Assembly: GCF_004341385.1 (NCBI RefSeq)
Contig: NZ_SLXE01000017.1
Span: forward strand, 1 to 58,630
DNA length: 58,630 nucleotides
DNA from: Uruburuella suis
GTDB taxonomy: Bacteria; Pseudomonadota; Gammaproteobacteria; Burkholderiales; Neisseriaceae
Direction: 5' to 3'
Below, in pieces: positions 24,693-31,706 of the stretch. The translations under genes and the position numbers were made by a program. How positions within the stretch are numbered: the stretch's first letter is position 1; every line of letters begins with the position of its first letter. The notes beneath the pieces are model-generated. The model ran no database searches and was not told the DNA's origin. It saw only the letters and a program-made list of their open reading frames with translations.

Positions 24693-26150
24693 ATGGGTTT
24701 CAAACCGATTCCTACCGCAGTGGCGGTGATATTGGCGCTGCTGATTTGGTACGCCATTCCCGTGCCGGAAGGTGTGACCAGTGATGCCTGGCACCTTTTG
24801 GCCTTATTTGTCGGCGTGGTGGCTGCCATTATCGGCAAAGCCATGCCCATCGGCGCGGTGGCCATGTTGGCCATTACGTTGGTGGCCGTTACCGGCGTGA
24901 CCAGCGACAGCCCCGCGCAAGCGGCCAAAGATGCTTTGAGCAGCTTCAACAGCCCGCTGATTTGGATGATCGGCGTGGCGATTATGATTTCGCGCGGCCT
25001 GCTCAAAACCGGCTTGGGCGTGCGCTTTGGCTATATGTTTATCGCCGTGTGGGGCAAACGCACATTGGGCATCGGCTACAGCCTGGCGATTTCCGACTTG
25101 CTGCTCGCCCCCGTTACCCCGAGCAACACCGCCCGCGGCGGCGCCATCGTGCACCCGGTGATGCGTGCGATTGCCGGCAGCTTTGATTCTGACCCGGAAA
25201 AAGGCACCGAGGGCAAAATCGGCAAATATTTGGCGCTGGTCAACTACCACGCCAACATCATCTGCTGCTCGATGTTTATCACCGCCACCGCGCCCAACCC
25301 CTTGGTGGTGGACTTGATCAGCAAAGCCACCGGCGCACAAATCTCCATTTCATGGGGCATGTGGGCCACGGCCATGCTGCTGCCGGCGCTGGTGGCGCTG
25401 GTGCTGATGCCGATTATTCTTTATTACCTGTATCCGCCTGAAATCAAACACACCCCCAATGCCACCGGTTTTGCCAAAGAGCGCCTGAAAGAAATGGGCC
25501 CGATGAGCCGCGGCGAATGGATTATGCTGGCGATTTTCGGCTTGCTGCTGCTGCTGTGGGCCGGCATTCCGGCGATGATATTCGGCCCCGCCGCCGCTGT
25601 TGACGCGACCACCACCGCCTTTATCGGCCTCTCGCTGCTCCTGCTCACCGGCGTGCTCACTTGGGATGACGTGTTGAAAGAGAAAAGCGCGTGGGATACC
25701 ATCACTTGGTTTGCCGCGCTGGTGATGATGGCCACTTTCCTCAACAAGCTCGGCCTGATTGCCTGGTTTTCCGGCGTGCTCGAAAGCAGCATTTCCGGCT
25801 TGGGTTTGAGCTGGGTGTTTGGTTGCGCCTTATTGCTGTTGGCTTATCTTTATTCGCACTATATGTTTGCCAGCGGCACCGCCCACGTTACCGCAATGTT
25901 TGGCGCTTTCTACGCCGCCGGCCTCGCCTTGGGCGCACCGCCGCTGCTTTATGCGCTGATGATGGCCGCCGCCACCAGCATTATGATGAGCCTCACCCAC
26001 TATGCTTCGGGCTCTTCGCCGGTGATTTACGGCTCGGGCTATGTGAGCATGAACGAATGGTGGAAAGCCGGCTTTATCATGAGTGTGATCGAATTGGTGA
26101 TTTTCTCCACCATCGGCGCAGCTTGGTGGAAAGTGCTGGGCTATTGGTAA
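24693..26150 (+). CDS. DASS-family dicarboxylate transporter (CitT/TtdT-like)
   Basis: A 485-aa inner-membrane carrier with about 12-14 hydrophobic helices. Both signature motifs of the divalent anion:Na symporter family are present: SNTARGGAIVHPV in the first half and the THYASG-SPVIYG segment in the second. Within the family it resembles the bacterial CitT/TtdT/2-oxoglutarate-malate group, which exchanges C4 dicarboxylates or citrate. It sits 75 bases after the NuoF-like gene, with a good CGGAGAAA site and only a weak hairpin between, so co-transcription is likely. Import of fumarate or malate in exchange for succinate would match the upstream reductase; the substrate is inferred from context. 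Confidence 0.87.
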   Translation: MGFKPIPTAVAVILALLIWYAIPVPEGVTSDAWHLLALFVGVVAAIIGKAMPIGAVAMLAITLVAVTGVTSDSPAQAAKDALSSFNSPLIWMIGVAIMISRGLLKTGLGVRFGYMFIAVWGKRTLGIGYSLAISDLLLAPVTPSNTARGGAIVHPVMRAIAGSFDSDPEKGTEGKIGKYLALVNYHANIICCSMFITATAPNPLVVDLISKATGAQISISWGMWATAMLLPALVALVLMPIILYYLYPPEIKHTPNATGFAKERLKEMGPMSRGEWIMLAIFGLLLLLWAGIPAMIFGPAAAVDATTTAFIGLSLLLLTGVLTWDDVLKEKSAWDTITWFAALVMMATFLNKLGLIAWFSGVLESSISGLGLSWVFGCALLLLAYLYSHYMFASGTAHVTAMFGAFYAAGLALGAPPLLYALMMAAATSIMMSLTHYASGSSPVIYGSGYVSMNEWWKAGFIMSVIELVIFSTIGAAWWKVLGYW

Positions 26151-26167
26151 ACACCGCGTCATTATCA

Positions 26168-26195
26168 AAAACGGGAATCTGAAGATTCCCGTTTT
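26168..26195 (+). terminator. Terminator of the reductase-transporter operon
   Basis: AAACGGGAATCT, a two-base loop, AGATTCCCGTTTTT. It lies 18 bases after the transporter stop. Confidence 0.9.
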
Positions 26196-26240
26196 TCTTT
26201 GACCGTTGTTGTGGCCGTCTGAAGCTCAAACGCCCGCAAT

Positions 26241-26496
26241 TATAGTGAAATGCAAGAAAAAGTTATACCAATTCAAAAAAGTAAGCTAACAAGACGACGA
26301 GCCGCAGACAGTACAGATAGTACGGCTAGGCGAGATAACGAAGTTAGGTTATTTTTTTGGATTGGTATTACATGAAACTGCATTCTGAAATCGCGTAGGT
26401 TGGGTTGATAAACCCAGCGTTTCAGACAGCTTGTCTATTTGTTGGGTTTGCAACCCAACCTACCCGCCGTATCACTTTTTTATACATTCCTCTATA
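26241..26496. repeat. Family B element, copy 2, split by a family C insertion
   Basis: The outer ends TATAGTGAAATGCA and TGTATAAAAAAGTGATAC (complement side) match the other family B copies. The left arm is broken at 26263-26370 by family C copy 1. After removing that insert, the length returns to about 150 bp. The paired AGGTTGGGTTGATAAACCC and GTTGGGTTTGCAACCCAACC stems are intact. Confidence 0.75.
26266..26367. repeat. 102-bp miniature element, family C, copy 1
   Basis: The ends TACCAATTCAAAAAA and the complement of TTTTTTTGGATTGGTA are inverted repeats. The flanking bases are TTA on both sides (26263-26265, 26368-26370). It is nearly identical, in inverse orientation, to copy 2 at 26612-26713. 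Confidence 0.9.
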
Positions 26497-26499
26497 GTG

Positions 26500-26583
26500 C
26501 GTAGGTCGGATTCTCGAATCCGACACTTGTTCGCAGAACAAGCATCAAGGCCGGTGTGATGTCGGATACAGGTATCCGACCCA
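26500..26583. repeat. Short inverted-repeat block (TCGGATTCTCGAATCCGA type)
   Basis: GTAGGTCGGATTC-TCGAATCCGAC followed by GATGTCGGATACAGGTATCCGACC. The first hairpin recurs at 54865-54892. It is non-coding. Confidence 0.6.
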
Positions 26584-26611
26584 CAACCGCATCAAAGCCA
26601 AGGCCGTCTGA

Positions 26612-26713
26612 TACCAATCCAAAAAAATAACCTAACTTCGTTAGCTCGCCTAGCCGTACTAGGTGTACTGTCTTCGGCTCGCCGCCTTGTTAGCTTACTT
26701 TTTTGAATTGGTA
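26612..26713. repeat. 102-bp miniature element, family C, copy 2, inside a DUS hairpin
   Basis: The ends are TACCAATCCAAAAAA and the complement of TTTTTTGAATTGGTA. Three bases TGA flank both sides (26609-26611, 26714-26716). Joining the flanks with one TGA restores AAGGCCGTCTGAAAAC followed by TTTTCAGACGGCCTT, a paired-DUS terminator. The insertion therefore broke the terminator of the aryl polyene operon. Confidence 0.9.
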
Positions 26714-26756
26714 TGAAAACTTTTCAGACGGCCTTGGCTTTGTTTTGCACTTTCAC

Positions 26757-27992
26757 TCATTCGCCGCGCCAGCGCTTAAACACCAGCGAAGTGTTCACGC
26801 CGCCGAAGGCGAAATTATTGTTCATCACATAATCGGTGTCGATTTCTCGCCCTTGGCCGCGGATATAATCGAGCCGACCGCAGCGCGGGTCGATATGATC
26901 CAGATTGAGGGTGGGCGCAAACCAGCCGCTGTTCATCATTTCAATCGAAAACCACGATTCGAGCGCGCCGCATGCGCCTAAGGTGTGGCCGAGGTAGCTT
27001 TTTTGCGAGCTGATAGGCATGCGGCTGCCAAACAAGGCTTCGGTGGCTTGCGTTTCAGCGATATCGCCCTGCTCGGTGGCGGTGCCGTGGCCGTTGACAT
27101 AGCCGATTTGCGCGGGCTCAAGCCCTGCGTCTTCCAAAGCCAGCGCCATGCAGCGCTGCATGGTGGCTTTTTGCGGCCGGGTAACGTGGCTGCCGTCGCT
27201 GTTGGCACCGTAGCCCACGATTTCGGCATAAATTTTCGCGCCGCGCGCCTGCGCATGCGCCAGCGATTCGAGCACCAATATGCCCGCGCCCTCGCCAATC
27301 ACCAAGCCATCGCGCCCCGCATCGTAAGGACGCGGGGTTTGCGCCGGCTCGTTGTTGCGGCGGCTGGCGGCATAGAGCGAGTCGAACACATACACTTCAG
27401 AAGGGCAGAATTCTTCGCCGCCACCGGCCAGCATTGTTTCTATCATGCCGTATTTGATGGCTTCATAAGCATAGCCTATGCCTTGGCTGCCCGATGAGCA
27501 GGCGCTGGAGGTGGGGATGATGCGGCCGGTGAGGCCGAAGAAAATGCCGATATTGGCGGCGGTGGTGTGCGGCATCATGCGCACATAGGTGTTGGCGCTG
27601 AAATTTTGCGATTTACCGGTAATCAGCAATTCACCCACATCGCGGATGTCTTGCGTGCTGCCGGTGGAAGAGCCGCAGGCCACGCCCATGCGCCCGTCTT
27701 TGATGCGCTCATCGCCGAGCAAGCCGGCATCGGCCAGCGCCTGCTCGGCCGCATCCACACACAAATAAGACACGCGCCCCATGCTGCGCAGCTGTTTGCG
27801 CGTCCAATGTGCGGGCGGCGCATAGCCTTCGATGGGCGCGCCCAATTGCGCTTCCAAATCGGGATATTGCCCCTGCCAGCCCATATTTTGCACGGCATTG
27901 CGGCCTTGTTTGAAAGCCGCTTGAATGCTTGCCCAATCGCGGCCGAAAGCAGAAATGCCGCCGATGCCGCTGACCACAACTCTGTTCAACAT
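26757..27992 (-). CDS. apeR: Aryl polyene beta-ketoacyl-ACP synthase (ApeR-like)
   Basis: A 411-aa FabF-type ketosynthase. The catalytic triad is visible: Cys in TSSACSSGSQ, His in NGHGTATEQGD and His in KSYLGHTLGACG. In APE systems a second ketosynthase of this type acts at initiation or early elongation on the aryl starter. It is the last gene of the minus-strand cluster. Its start overlaps the end of the ketoreductase gene by seven bases (27986-27992). It is complete and without unusual residues. The assignment to ApeR, not a housekeeping FabF, rests on cluster position. Confidence 0.9.
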   Translation of the reverse strand: MLNRVVVSGIGGISAFGRDWASIQAAFKQGRNAVQNMGWQGQYPDLEAQLGAPIEGYAPPAHWTRKQLRSMGRVSYLCVDAAEQALADAGLLGDERIKDGRMGVACGSSTGSTQDIRDVGELLITGKSQNFSANTYVRMMPHTTAANIGIFFGLTGRIIPTSSACSSGSQGIGYAYEAIKYGMIETMLAGGGEEFCPSEVYVFDSLYAASRRNNEPAQTPRPYDAGRDGLVIGEGAGILVLESLAHAQARGAKIYAEIVGYGANSDGSHVTRPQKATMQRCMALALEDAGLEPAQIGYVNGHGTATEQGDIAETQATEALFGSRMPISSQKSYLGHTLGACGALESWFSIEMMNSGWFAPTLNLDHIDPRCGRLDYIRGQGREIDTDYVMNNNFAFGGVNTSLVFKRWRGE

Positions 27993-28714
27993 AATCCCCC
28001 GTTCACCGCAATCACCTGCCGCGTGATGTAGGCGGCTTTTTCATCCATCAAAAAGCGCACCGCATGCGCCACTTCTTCGGGGCTGCCCATGCGCTGCGCC
28101 GGTATCATTTTTAAAATTTCGGCCACGGGCGTGTGCTCATCCAAAATGGCGGTGTCGATCAAGCCCGGCGCCACACAGTTTACCGTGATTTTGCGCTTGG
28201 CCAATTCCAGTGCCAAGGCTTTGGCCGCGCCGATCAGGCCGGCTTTGGAAGCGCTGTAGTTTACCTGGCCGCGGTTGCCGATCAAGCCCGACACCGAAGC
28301 CATGCACACAATGCGCCCGGGCTGTCGGCGGCGTATCATCGGCATGATTACCGGATGCAGCACGTTGTAGAAACCATCAAGATTGGTGCGCAACACATTA
28401 TCCCAATCTTCATCTTCCAGCGCGGGAAAAGCATTGTCGCGCGTGAGCCCGGCATTGAGCACCACGCCGTAATAAGCGCCGTGCGCTTCCACATCGGCGC
28501 TTAATATTTCGCGGCAGGCCGCCCTGTCGCCCACATCAAACTGCAACACCCGCGCCTGCCTGCCCTGTGCGCAGATTTCTGCGGCCACCGCTTCGGCTTC
28601 ATCGCGCCGGCTGCGGCAATGCACCGCAATATCATAGCCGTCTGCCGCCAAACCCAGCGCCACCGCCTTACCGATGCCGCGGTTTGCACCGGTGATTAAA
28701 ATGGTTTTGTTCAT
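27986..28714 (-). CDS. apeQ: Aryl polyene 3-ketoacyl-ACP reductase (FabG-like)
   Basis: A 242-aa short-chain dehydrogenase. It carries the cofactor motif TGANRGIGKAVA, the NAG motif (LNAGLTRDN), the catalytic Ser in ASVSG and the YSASK Tyr-Lys pair. It would reduce the beta-keto group after each condensation with NADPH. It overlaps apeR by seven bases. Upstream, a 647-bp gap filled with repeats separates it from apeP, so apeQ and apeR may be read through a compromised transcript or from a new promoter. Confidence 0.92.
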   Translation of the reverse strand: MNKTILITGANRGIGKAVALGLAADGYDIAVHCRSRRDEAEAVAAEICAQGRQARVLQFDVGDRAACREILSADVEAHGAYYGVVLNAGLTRDNAFPALEDEDWDNVLRTNLDGFYNVLHPVIMPMIRRRQPGRIVCMASVSGLIGNRGQVNYSASKAGLIGAAKALALELAKRKITVNCVAPGLIDTAILDEHTPVAEILKMIPAQRMGSPEEVAHAVRFLMDEKAAYITRQVIAVNGGLC

Positions 28715-28736
28715 CGTTTTCCTGAAAGTATTTTTA

Positions 28737-28895
28737 GGGTCTGTTCACCACTCATCTCGTGGCAATCTTTTGGCACAAAAACGCGCCTGCCGCGTTGAAA
28801 ATGCTCGCAAGGTATCCAACCTTACTGCGCTTTTCGCCTTGCAAACGCGCTTTTGCGCTCAAAATCTTACGCACGGATGAAATGTGAACAGACCC
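28737..28895 (+). repeat. 159-bp miniature element, family A, inside the aryl polyene operon
   Basis: It runs from GGGTCTGTTCAC to GTGAACAGACCC and is flanked by TA (28735-28736, 28896-28897). The left and right 20-bp ends are inverted repeats with a few changes. Its internal sequence matches the copy at 55014-55172 over its whole length. The short reading frame through it is repeat sequence shared with that copy. Confidence 0.92.
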
Positions 28896-28965
28896 TAGCA
28901 TGGTTATGCCGCGCCGCTGCATGGCCTTTGTAAAGCTTAAAGTGAAATTTTAACAAAATTTATCA

Positions 28966-28993
28966 AGGCCGTCTGAAAGATTTCAGACGGCCT
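28966..28993. terminator. Paired-DUS hairpin inside the aryl polyene operon
   Basis: AGGCCGTCTGAAA, a two-base loop, and its exact complement. On the minus strand it lies upstream of apeQ. No long T run follows, so read-through may be partial. Confidence 0.45.
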
Positions 28994-29026
28994 CAAACTG
29001 CATCAAACCAAGCCGCAGTTTAAAAA

Positions 29027-29172
29027 CACATTAAACCGCCGTTTCAAACCGCCATTCCTTCTTTCGGGCTGAACACATTCAGTTTCAGACGGCTTGTGGA
29101 TTTGTTGAGTTTGCAACCCAACCTACCCGCTAAACACATTCAAGGCCGCCTGCAACAGGCCGTCTGAAAGCA
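29027..29172 (-). pseudogene. Duplicated 3' end of apeP, split by element sequence
   Basis: Two pieces reproduce the end of apeP. Positions 29027-29080 encode NVFSPKEGMAV and the stop on the minus strand, almost identical to 29346-29399. Positions 29131-29172 repeat the preceding codons (LLSDGLLQAALNV in minus-strand sense). Between them, about 50 bases resemble the right half of a family B element and are flanked by AACACATTCA on both sides. It is a non-functional remnant, about 300 bases downstream of the intact gene. Confidence 0.75.
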
Positions 29173-29180
29173 GCAAGCAC

Positions 29181-29285
29181 GTAGGTTGGGTTGATAAACC
29201 CAACGTTTCAGACGGCTTGTGGATTGCTTGGGTTTGCAACCCAAGCTACCCGCCGTATCACTTTTTTATGCATTTCACGATAGCA
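29181..29285. repeat. Family B element, partial copy 3
   Basis: It starts within the element at CACGTAGGTTGGGTTGATAAACCC and runs to the terminus GTATCACTTTTTTATGCATTTCAC. The left terminus is missing. A DUS sits at its centre. Confidence 0.7.
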
Positions 29286-29361
29286 TCGCAACTGCGCTTG
29301 TTTGGTAAACTTGTGTTCAGATTGGGCTTCAGACGGCTTCAAGCCACATTAAACCGCCGTT

Positions 29362-29850
29362 TCAAACTGCCATCCCCTCTTTCGGGCTGAACACATTCAA
29401 GGCCGCCTGCACCAACAGGCCGTCTGAAGGCAGCTGTGCCCTCGCCGAAGCCGGCGCATCCGTCCAACGCAGCGCGCAGTCAAACACGCCGAAGCCCGTG
29501 CTGTCTTGCGTGGAAGCATGCACCTGAATCGACAATTGCGTGCCCACGGCAATGGTGTCGGCAAAAAGATTCAACTTGCGCGTGCCCAGCAAAAAGCCCA
29601 GCCGCACCGGCTCGCCGCGATTGTGCGCATGGCAGCCGGCCAGCGCGGCAATGCCTTGCGCCATAATTTCCATGCCCGCCAGCGCCGGCAGGCTGCCCGC
29701 TTGCAGCAAAATGTGTTTTTCACCCACATGTGCCGTGGCGTGCAGATAATCATCGCCATATTCGGTGATGCAGTCGAGCAACACCATATGGCCGCTGTGC
29801 GGCAGCAAGGGGGCTATATGGGTGATGGGGCAAATCAGCTTTTCGGGCAT
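29362..29850 (-). CDS. apeP: Aryl polyene 3-hydroxyacyl-ACP dehydratase (hotdog fold)
   Basis: A 162-aa FabA/FabZ-like hotdog protein. HIAPLLPHSGHMVLLD carries the active-site His region, and SLPALAGMEIMAQGIAALAGCH is the central hotdog helix. It dehydrates the 3-hydroxyacyl-ACP to give the conjugated polyene; in characterised systems two such proteins (ApeI and ApeP) form a heterodimer. Its partner here is the C-terminal domain of the ligase gene at 40195. The 3' end has been copied downstream (29027-29172). Spacing to apeO is 91 bases, with a DUS between. Confidence 0.88.
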   Translation of the reverse strand: MPEKLICPITHIAPLLPHSGHMVLLDCITEYGDDYLHATAHVGEKHILLQAGSLPALAGMEIMAQGIAALAGCHAHNRGEPVRLGFLLGTRKLNLFADTIAVGTQLSIQVHASTQDSTGFGVFDCALRWTDAPASARAQLPSDGLLVQAALNVFSPKEGMAV

Positions 29851-29941
29851 GGTTATTCTTTAAGTTTGGTTTTCAGACGACCTGTTTCAGCCGTTTTCAT
29901 TTTAATAGGTAATCAACATCAACTATCAAGCCACTCAGCTT

Positions 29942-31156
29942 TCAGACGGCCTCGCCTATCACCACCACCGCATTGTTGCCGCCAAACGCAAACGATGCGC
30001 TGGCGCCGATTCTTTGCCCACTTTGCCATACGCTGCCCGCATCAGTAAGCGCGATTTCCGGCAAGGCGGCATCGCGTTCACCATTCCAGATTTGCGCAGG
30101 CAGCCTGCCTTGCGGGTTGCAGCGGCGGCTGACCATGCCCCATAAAAACGCGGCTTCAATCGCGCCGGCTGCGCCGAGCGTGTGGCCGGTGAGCGGTTTG
30201 GTGGAGGTGCACGGCGTTTGGCAGCCGAATATTGCAGCCACGGCCAGGCTTTCCATGCTGTCGTTGTGTTGCGTGCCGGTGCCGTGCAGGTTGATCCAGC
30301 CGACGGCTTCGGGCGGCAGCGCGGCGTGGATTAAGGCGGCTTGAAAGGCTTGCGCGGCGCCTTGGCCGTCGGGGCGCGGGGAAGACATATGATAGGCGTC
30401 GCTGCCGGCGCCATAGCCCAGCAGCGGCAGGCTCTCGCCGAAACCGGCTTCGCGCGTCATCACAAAGGCGGCGGCGGCTTCGCCGATGTTGATGCCGTTG
30501 CGTTGGGCGGAAAAGGGGTTGGCCATGCCGTCTGAAAGCACGCCCAGCGAATTAAAGCCGTTGATGGTGAGCGGTGATAAGGTGTCCACGCCGCCGCACA
30601 CCACGGCATCACACAGCCCCGCCCTCAATAATCTTGCCGCGCTGATTAAGGCTTTTGCACCCGATGTACAGGCGGTGGACACGCCGTAGCACAGGTTTTG
30701 CAAACCATACACCGCCGCCACAAAATCGGCAGGCGCAGACAAAATTTGCTGCTGCTGGTTAAACGGCACATCGCGCCACGCGCCGCCATCGGCCACCTGC
30801 TGAAATAAGGGAATATTTTCATCCACGCCGCTGGTGGACGTGCCCATCACCACGGCGATTCTGCCCGCGCCGAAGCGCTGTTTGGCCGCTTCGATATCGC
30901 CCTCGATTTGCGCGAGCGCGTGCCACAGCAATTGATTGTTGCGGCTTTTGTGGCCGTCTGAAAGCGTGGCGGGGAAAGGCCGCAAGCTTTCATTCACCGC
31001 GCCGAAAGCATAAGTTTTGCCGCGCACCCATTGGCCGGATTCGCTCAGCGGCGAGGCGGCAGGCGGATTGAGCAGCGCATCGACATGGGTTTGCAGGCCG
31101 CTGCCCAGCGCGCTGGTGATGGCGGGGGCGGTGAGGTAAACAGGTGTATTCATCAT
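29942..31156 (-). CDS. apeO: Aryl polyene beta-ketoacyl-ACP synthase (ApeO-like)
   Basis: A 404-aa ketosynthase with Cys in VSTACTSGAKAL, His in LHGTGTQHND and His in KPLTGHTLGAAG. In APE systems ApeO is the elongating ketosynthase that pairs with the small chain-length-factor-like protein ApeC, encoded here at the other end of the cluster (43947). Two in-frame ATG codons lie at 31156 and 31153; the first is given. The lipoprotein gene ends 12 bases upstream, so the genes are tightly packed. Confidence 0.9.
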   Translation of the reverse strand: MMNTPVYLTAPAITSALGSGLQTHVDALLNPPAASPLSESGQWVRGKTYAFGAVNESLRPFPATLSDGHKSRNNQLLWHALAQIEGDIEAAKQRFGAGRIAVVMGTSTSGVDENIPLFQQVADGGAWRDVPFNQQQQILSAPADFVAAVYGLQNLCYGVSTACTSGAKALISAARLLRAGLCDAVVCGGVDTLSPLTINGFNSLGVLSDGMANPFSAQRNGINIGEAAAAFVMTREAGFGESLPLLGYGAGSDAYHMSSPRPDGQGAAQAFQAALIHAALPPEAVGWINLHGTGTQHNDSMESLAVAAIFGCQTPCTSTKPLTGHTLGAAGAIEAAFLWGMVSRRCNPQGRLPAQIWNGERDAALPEIALTDAGSVWQSGQRIGASASFAFGGNNAVVVIGEAV

Positions 31157-31168
31157 AATGGGCTTTGT

Positions 31169-31681
31169 TTATTCGTTGTTCAGGGGTGTTAGCAACCAGC
31201 GCCGGCCATCGGGAAAAACAATGATATAAAGGCCGTCTGAAACTTCGCTGCGCCACAATTCGCGCGTATTTTCAAAATACACCGTGGCCGCGCCCTGCTT
31301 TTCCTGCCGCTGCTGCGGATAAACCGCCGCGCCCTCGTCCAGCAAGGGCAACAGTGCGGCAAACAGGCGGCGCGAACCGGCATTGGGCGCGACAAAACCA
31401 TCGTTTGCCCAGCCCTTGCCGCCCACGGTTTGGCGCGACAGCGGCGCACCCAGCGCATCGGTTTGCACAAAGCGCAGGTTCTCGCCGTCGCGCTGCACCG
31501 CCAGCAGGCTGGCCTGCTCAATATTGCCGGCTTCATCCTGCGCTTCAAGCTTAAACCAGCGTGTGTCGCCGGCGGCCAAAGCCGGCAGGGTTTGCGGCTT
31601 GGGCAGGCCGTCTGAAACAGCGCAGGCGGCAAGTAGCCAAGCGGCGCATAAAGCGGCAAAAAAAAGCTTTATAAAATTCAT
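31169..31681 (-). CDS. DUF3261-type lipoprotein of the aryl polyene cluster
   Basis: A 170-aa lipoprotein with the signal FFAALCAAWLLAACAVSDG (lipobox LLAAC, Cys about 17). The mature part ends in the pattern ELWRSEVSDGLYIIVFPDGRRWLLTPL. Such lipoproteins are regularly found in APE clusters beside the MMPL exporter and LolA-like gene and are thought to help move the pigment lipid to the outer membrane. The frame is open to 31744, but the ATG at 31681 begins the signal peptide. The gene starts 25 bases after the flavoprotein stop; the DUS between them leaves only a weak ribosome site. Confidence 0.8.
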   Translation of the reverse strand: MNFIKLFFAALCAAWLLAACAVSDGLPKPQTLPALAAGDTRWFKLEAQDEAGNIEQASLLAVQRDGENLRFVQTDALGAPLSRQTVGGKGWANDGFVAPNAGSRRLFAALLPLLDEGAAVYPQQRQEKQGAATVYFENTRELWRSEVSDGLYIIVFPDGRRWLLTPLNNE

Positions 31682-31706
31682 GGTATGGCTTTCAGACGGC
31701 ATCGCA

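Noticed and set aside
26241..26726. Possible CRISPR array, given the closely spaced repeats
   Set aside because: The repeats are inverted transposon-like elements of 102 and 150 bp without regular spacers, and no cas gene is present.
28674..28880. Small frame shared by two loci (also 54942-55157) that could be a conserved peptide
   Set aside because: The shared protein sequence is simply the 159-bp family A element read in one frame; it changes with the flanking sequence and has no ribosome site.
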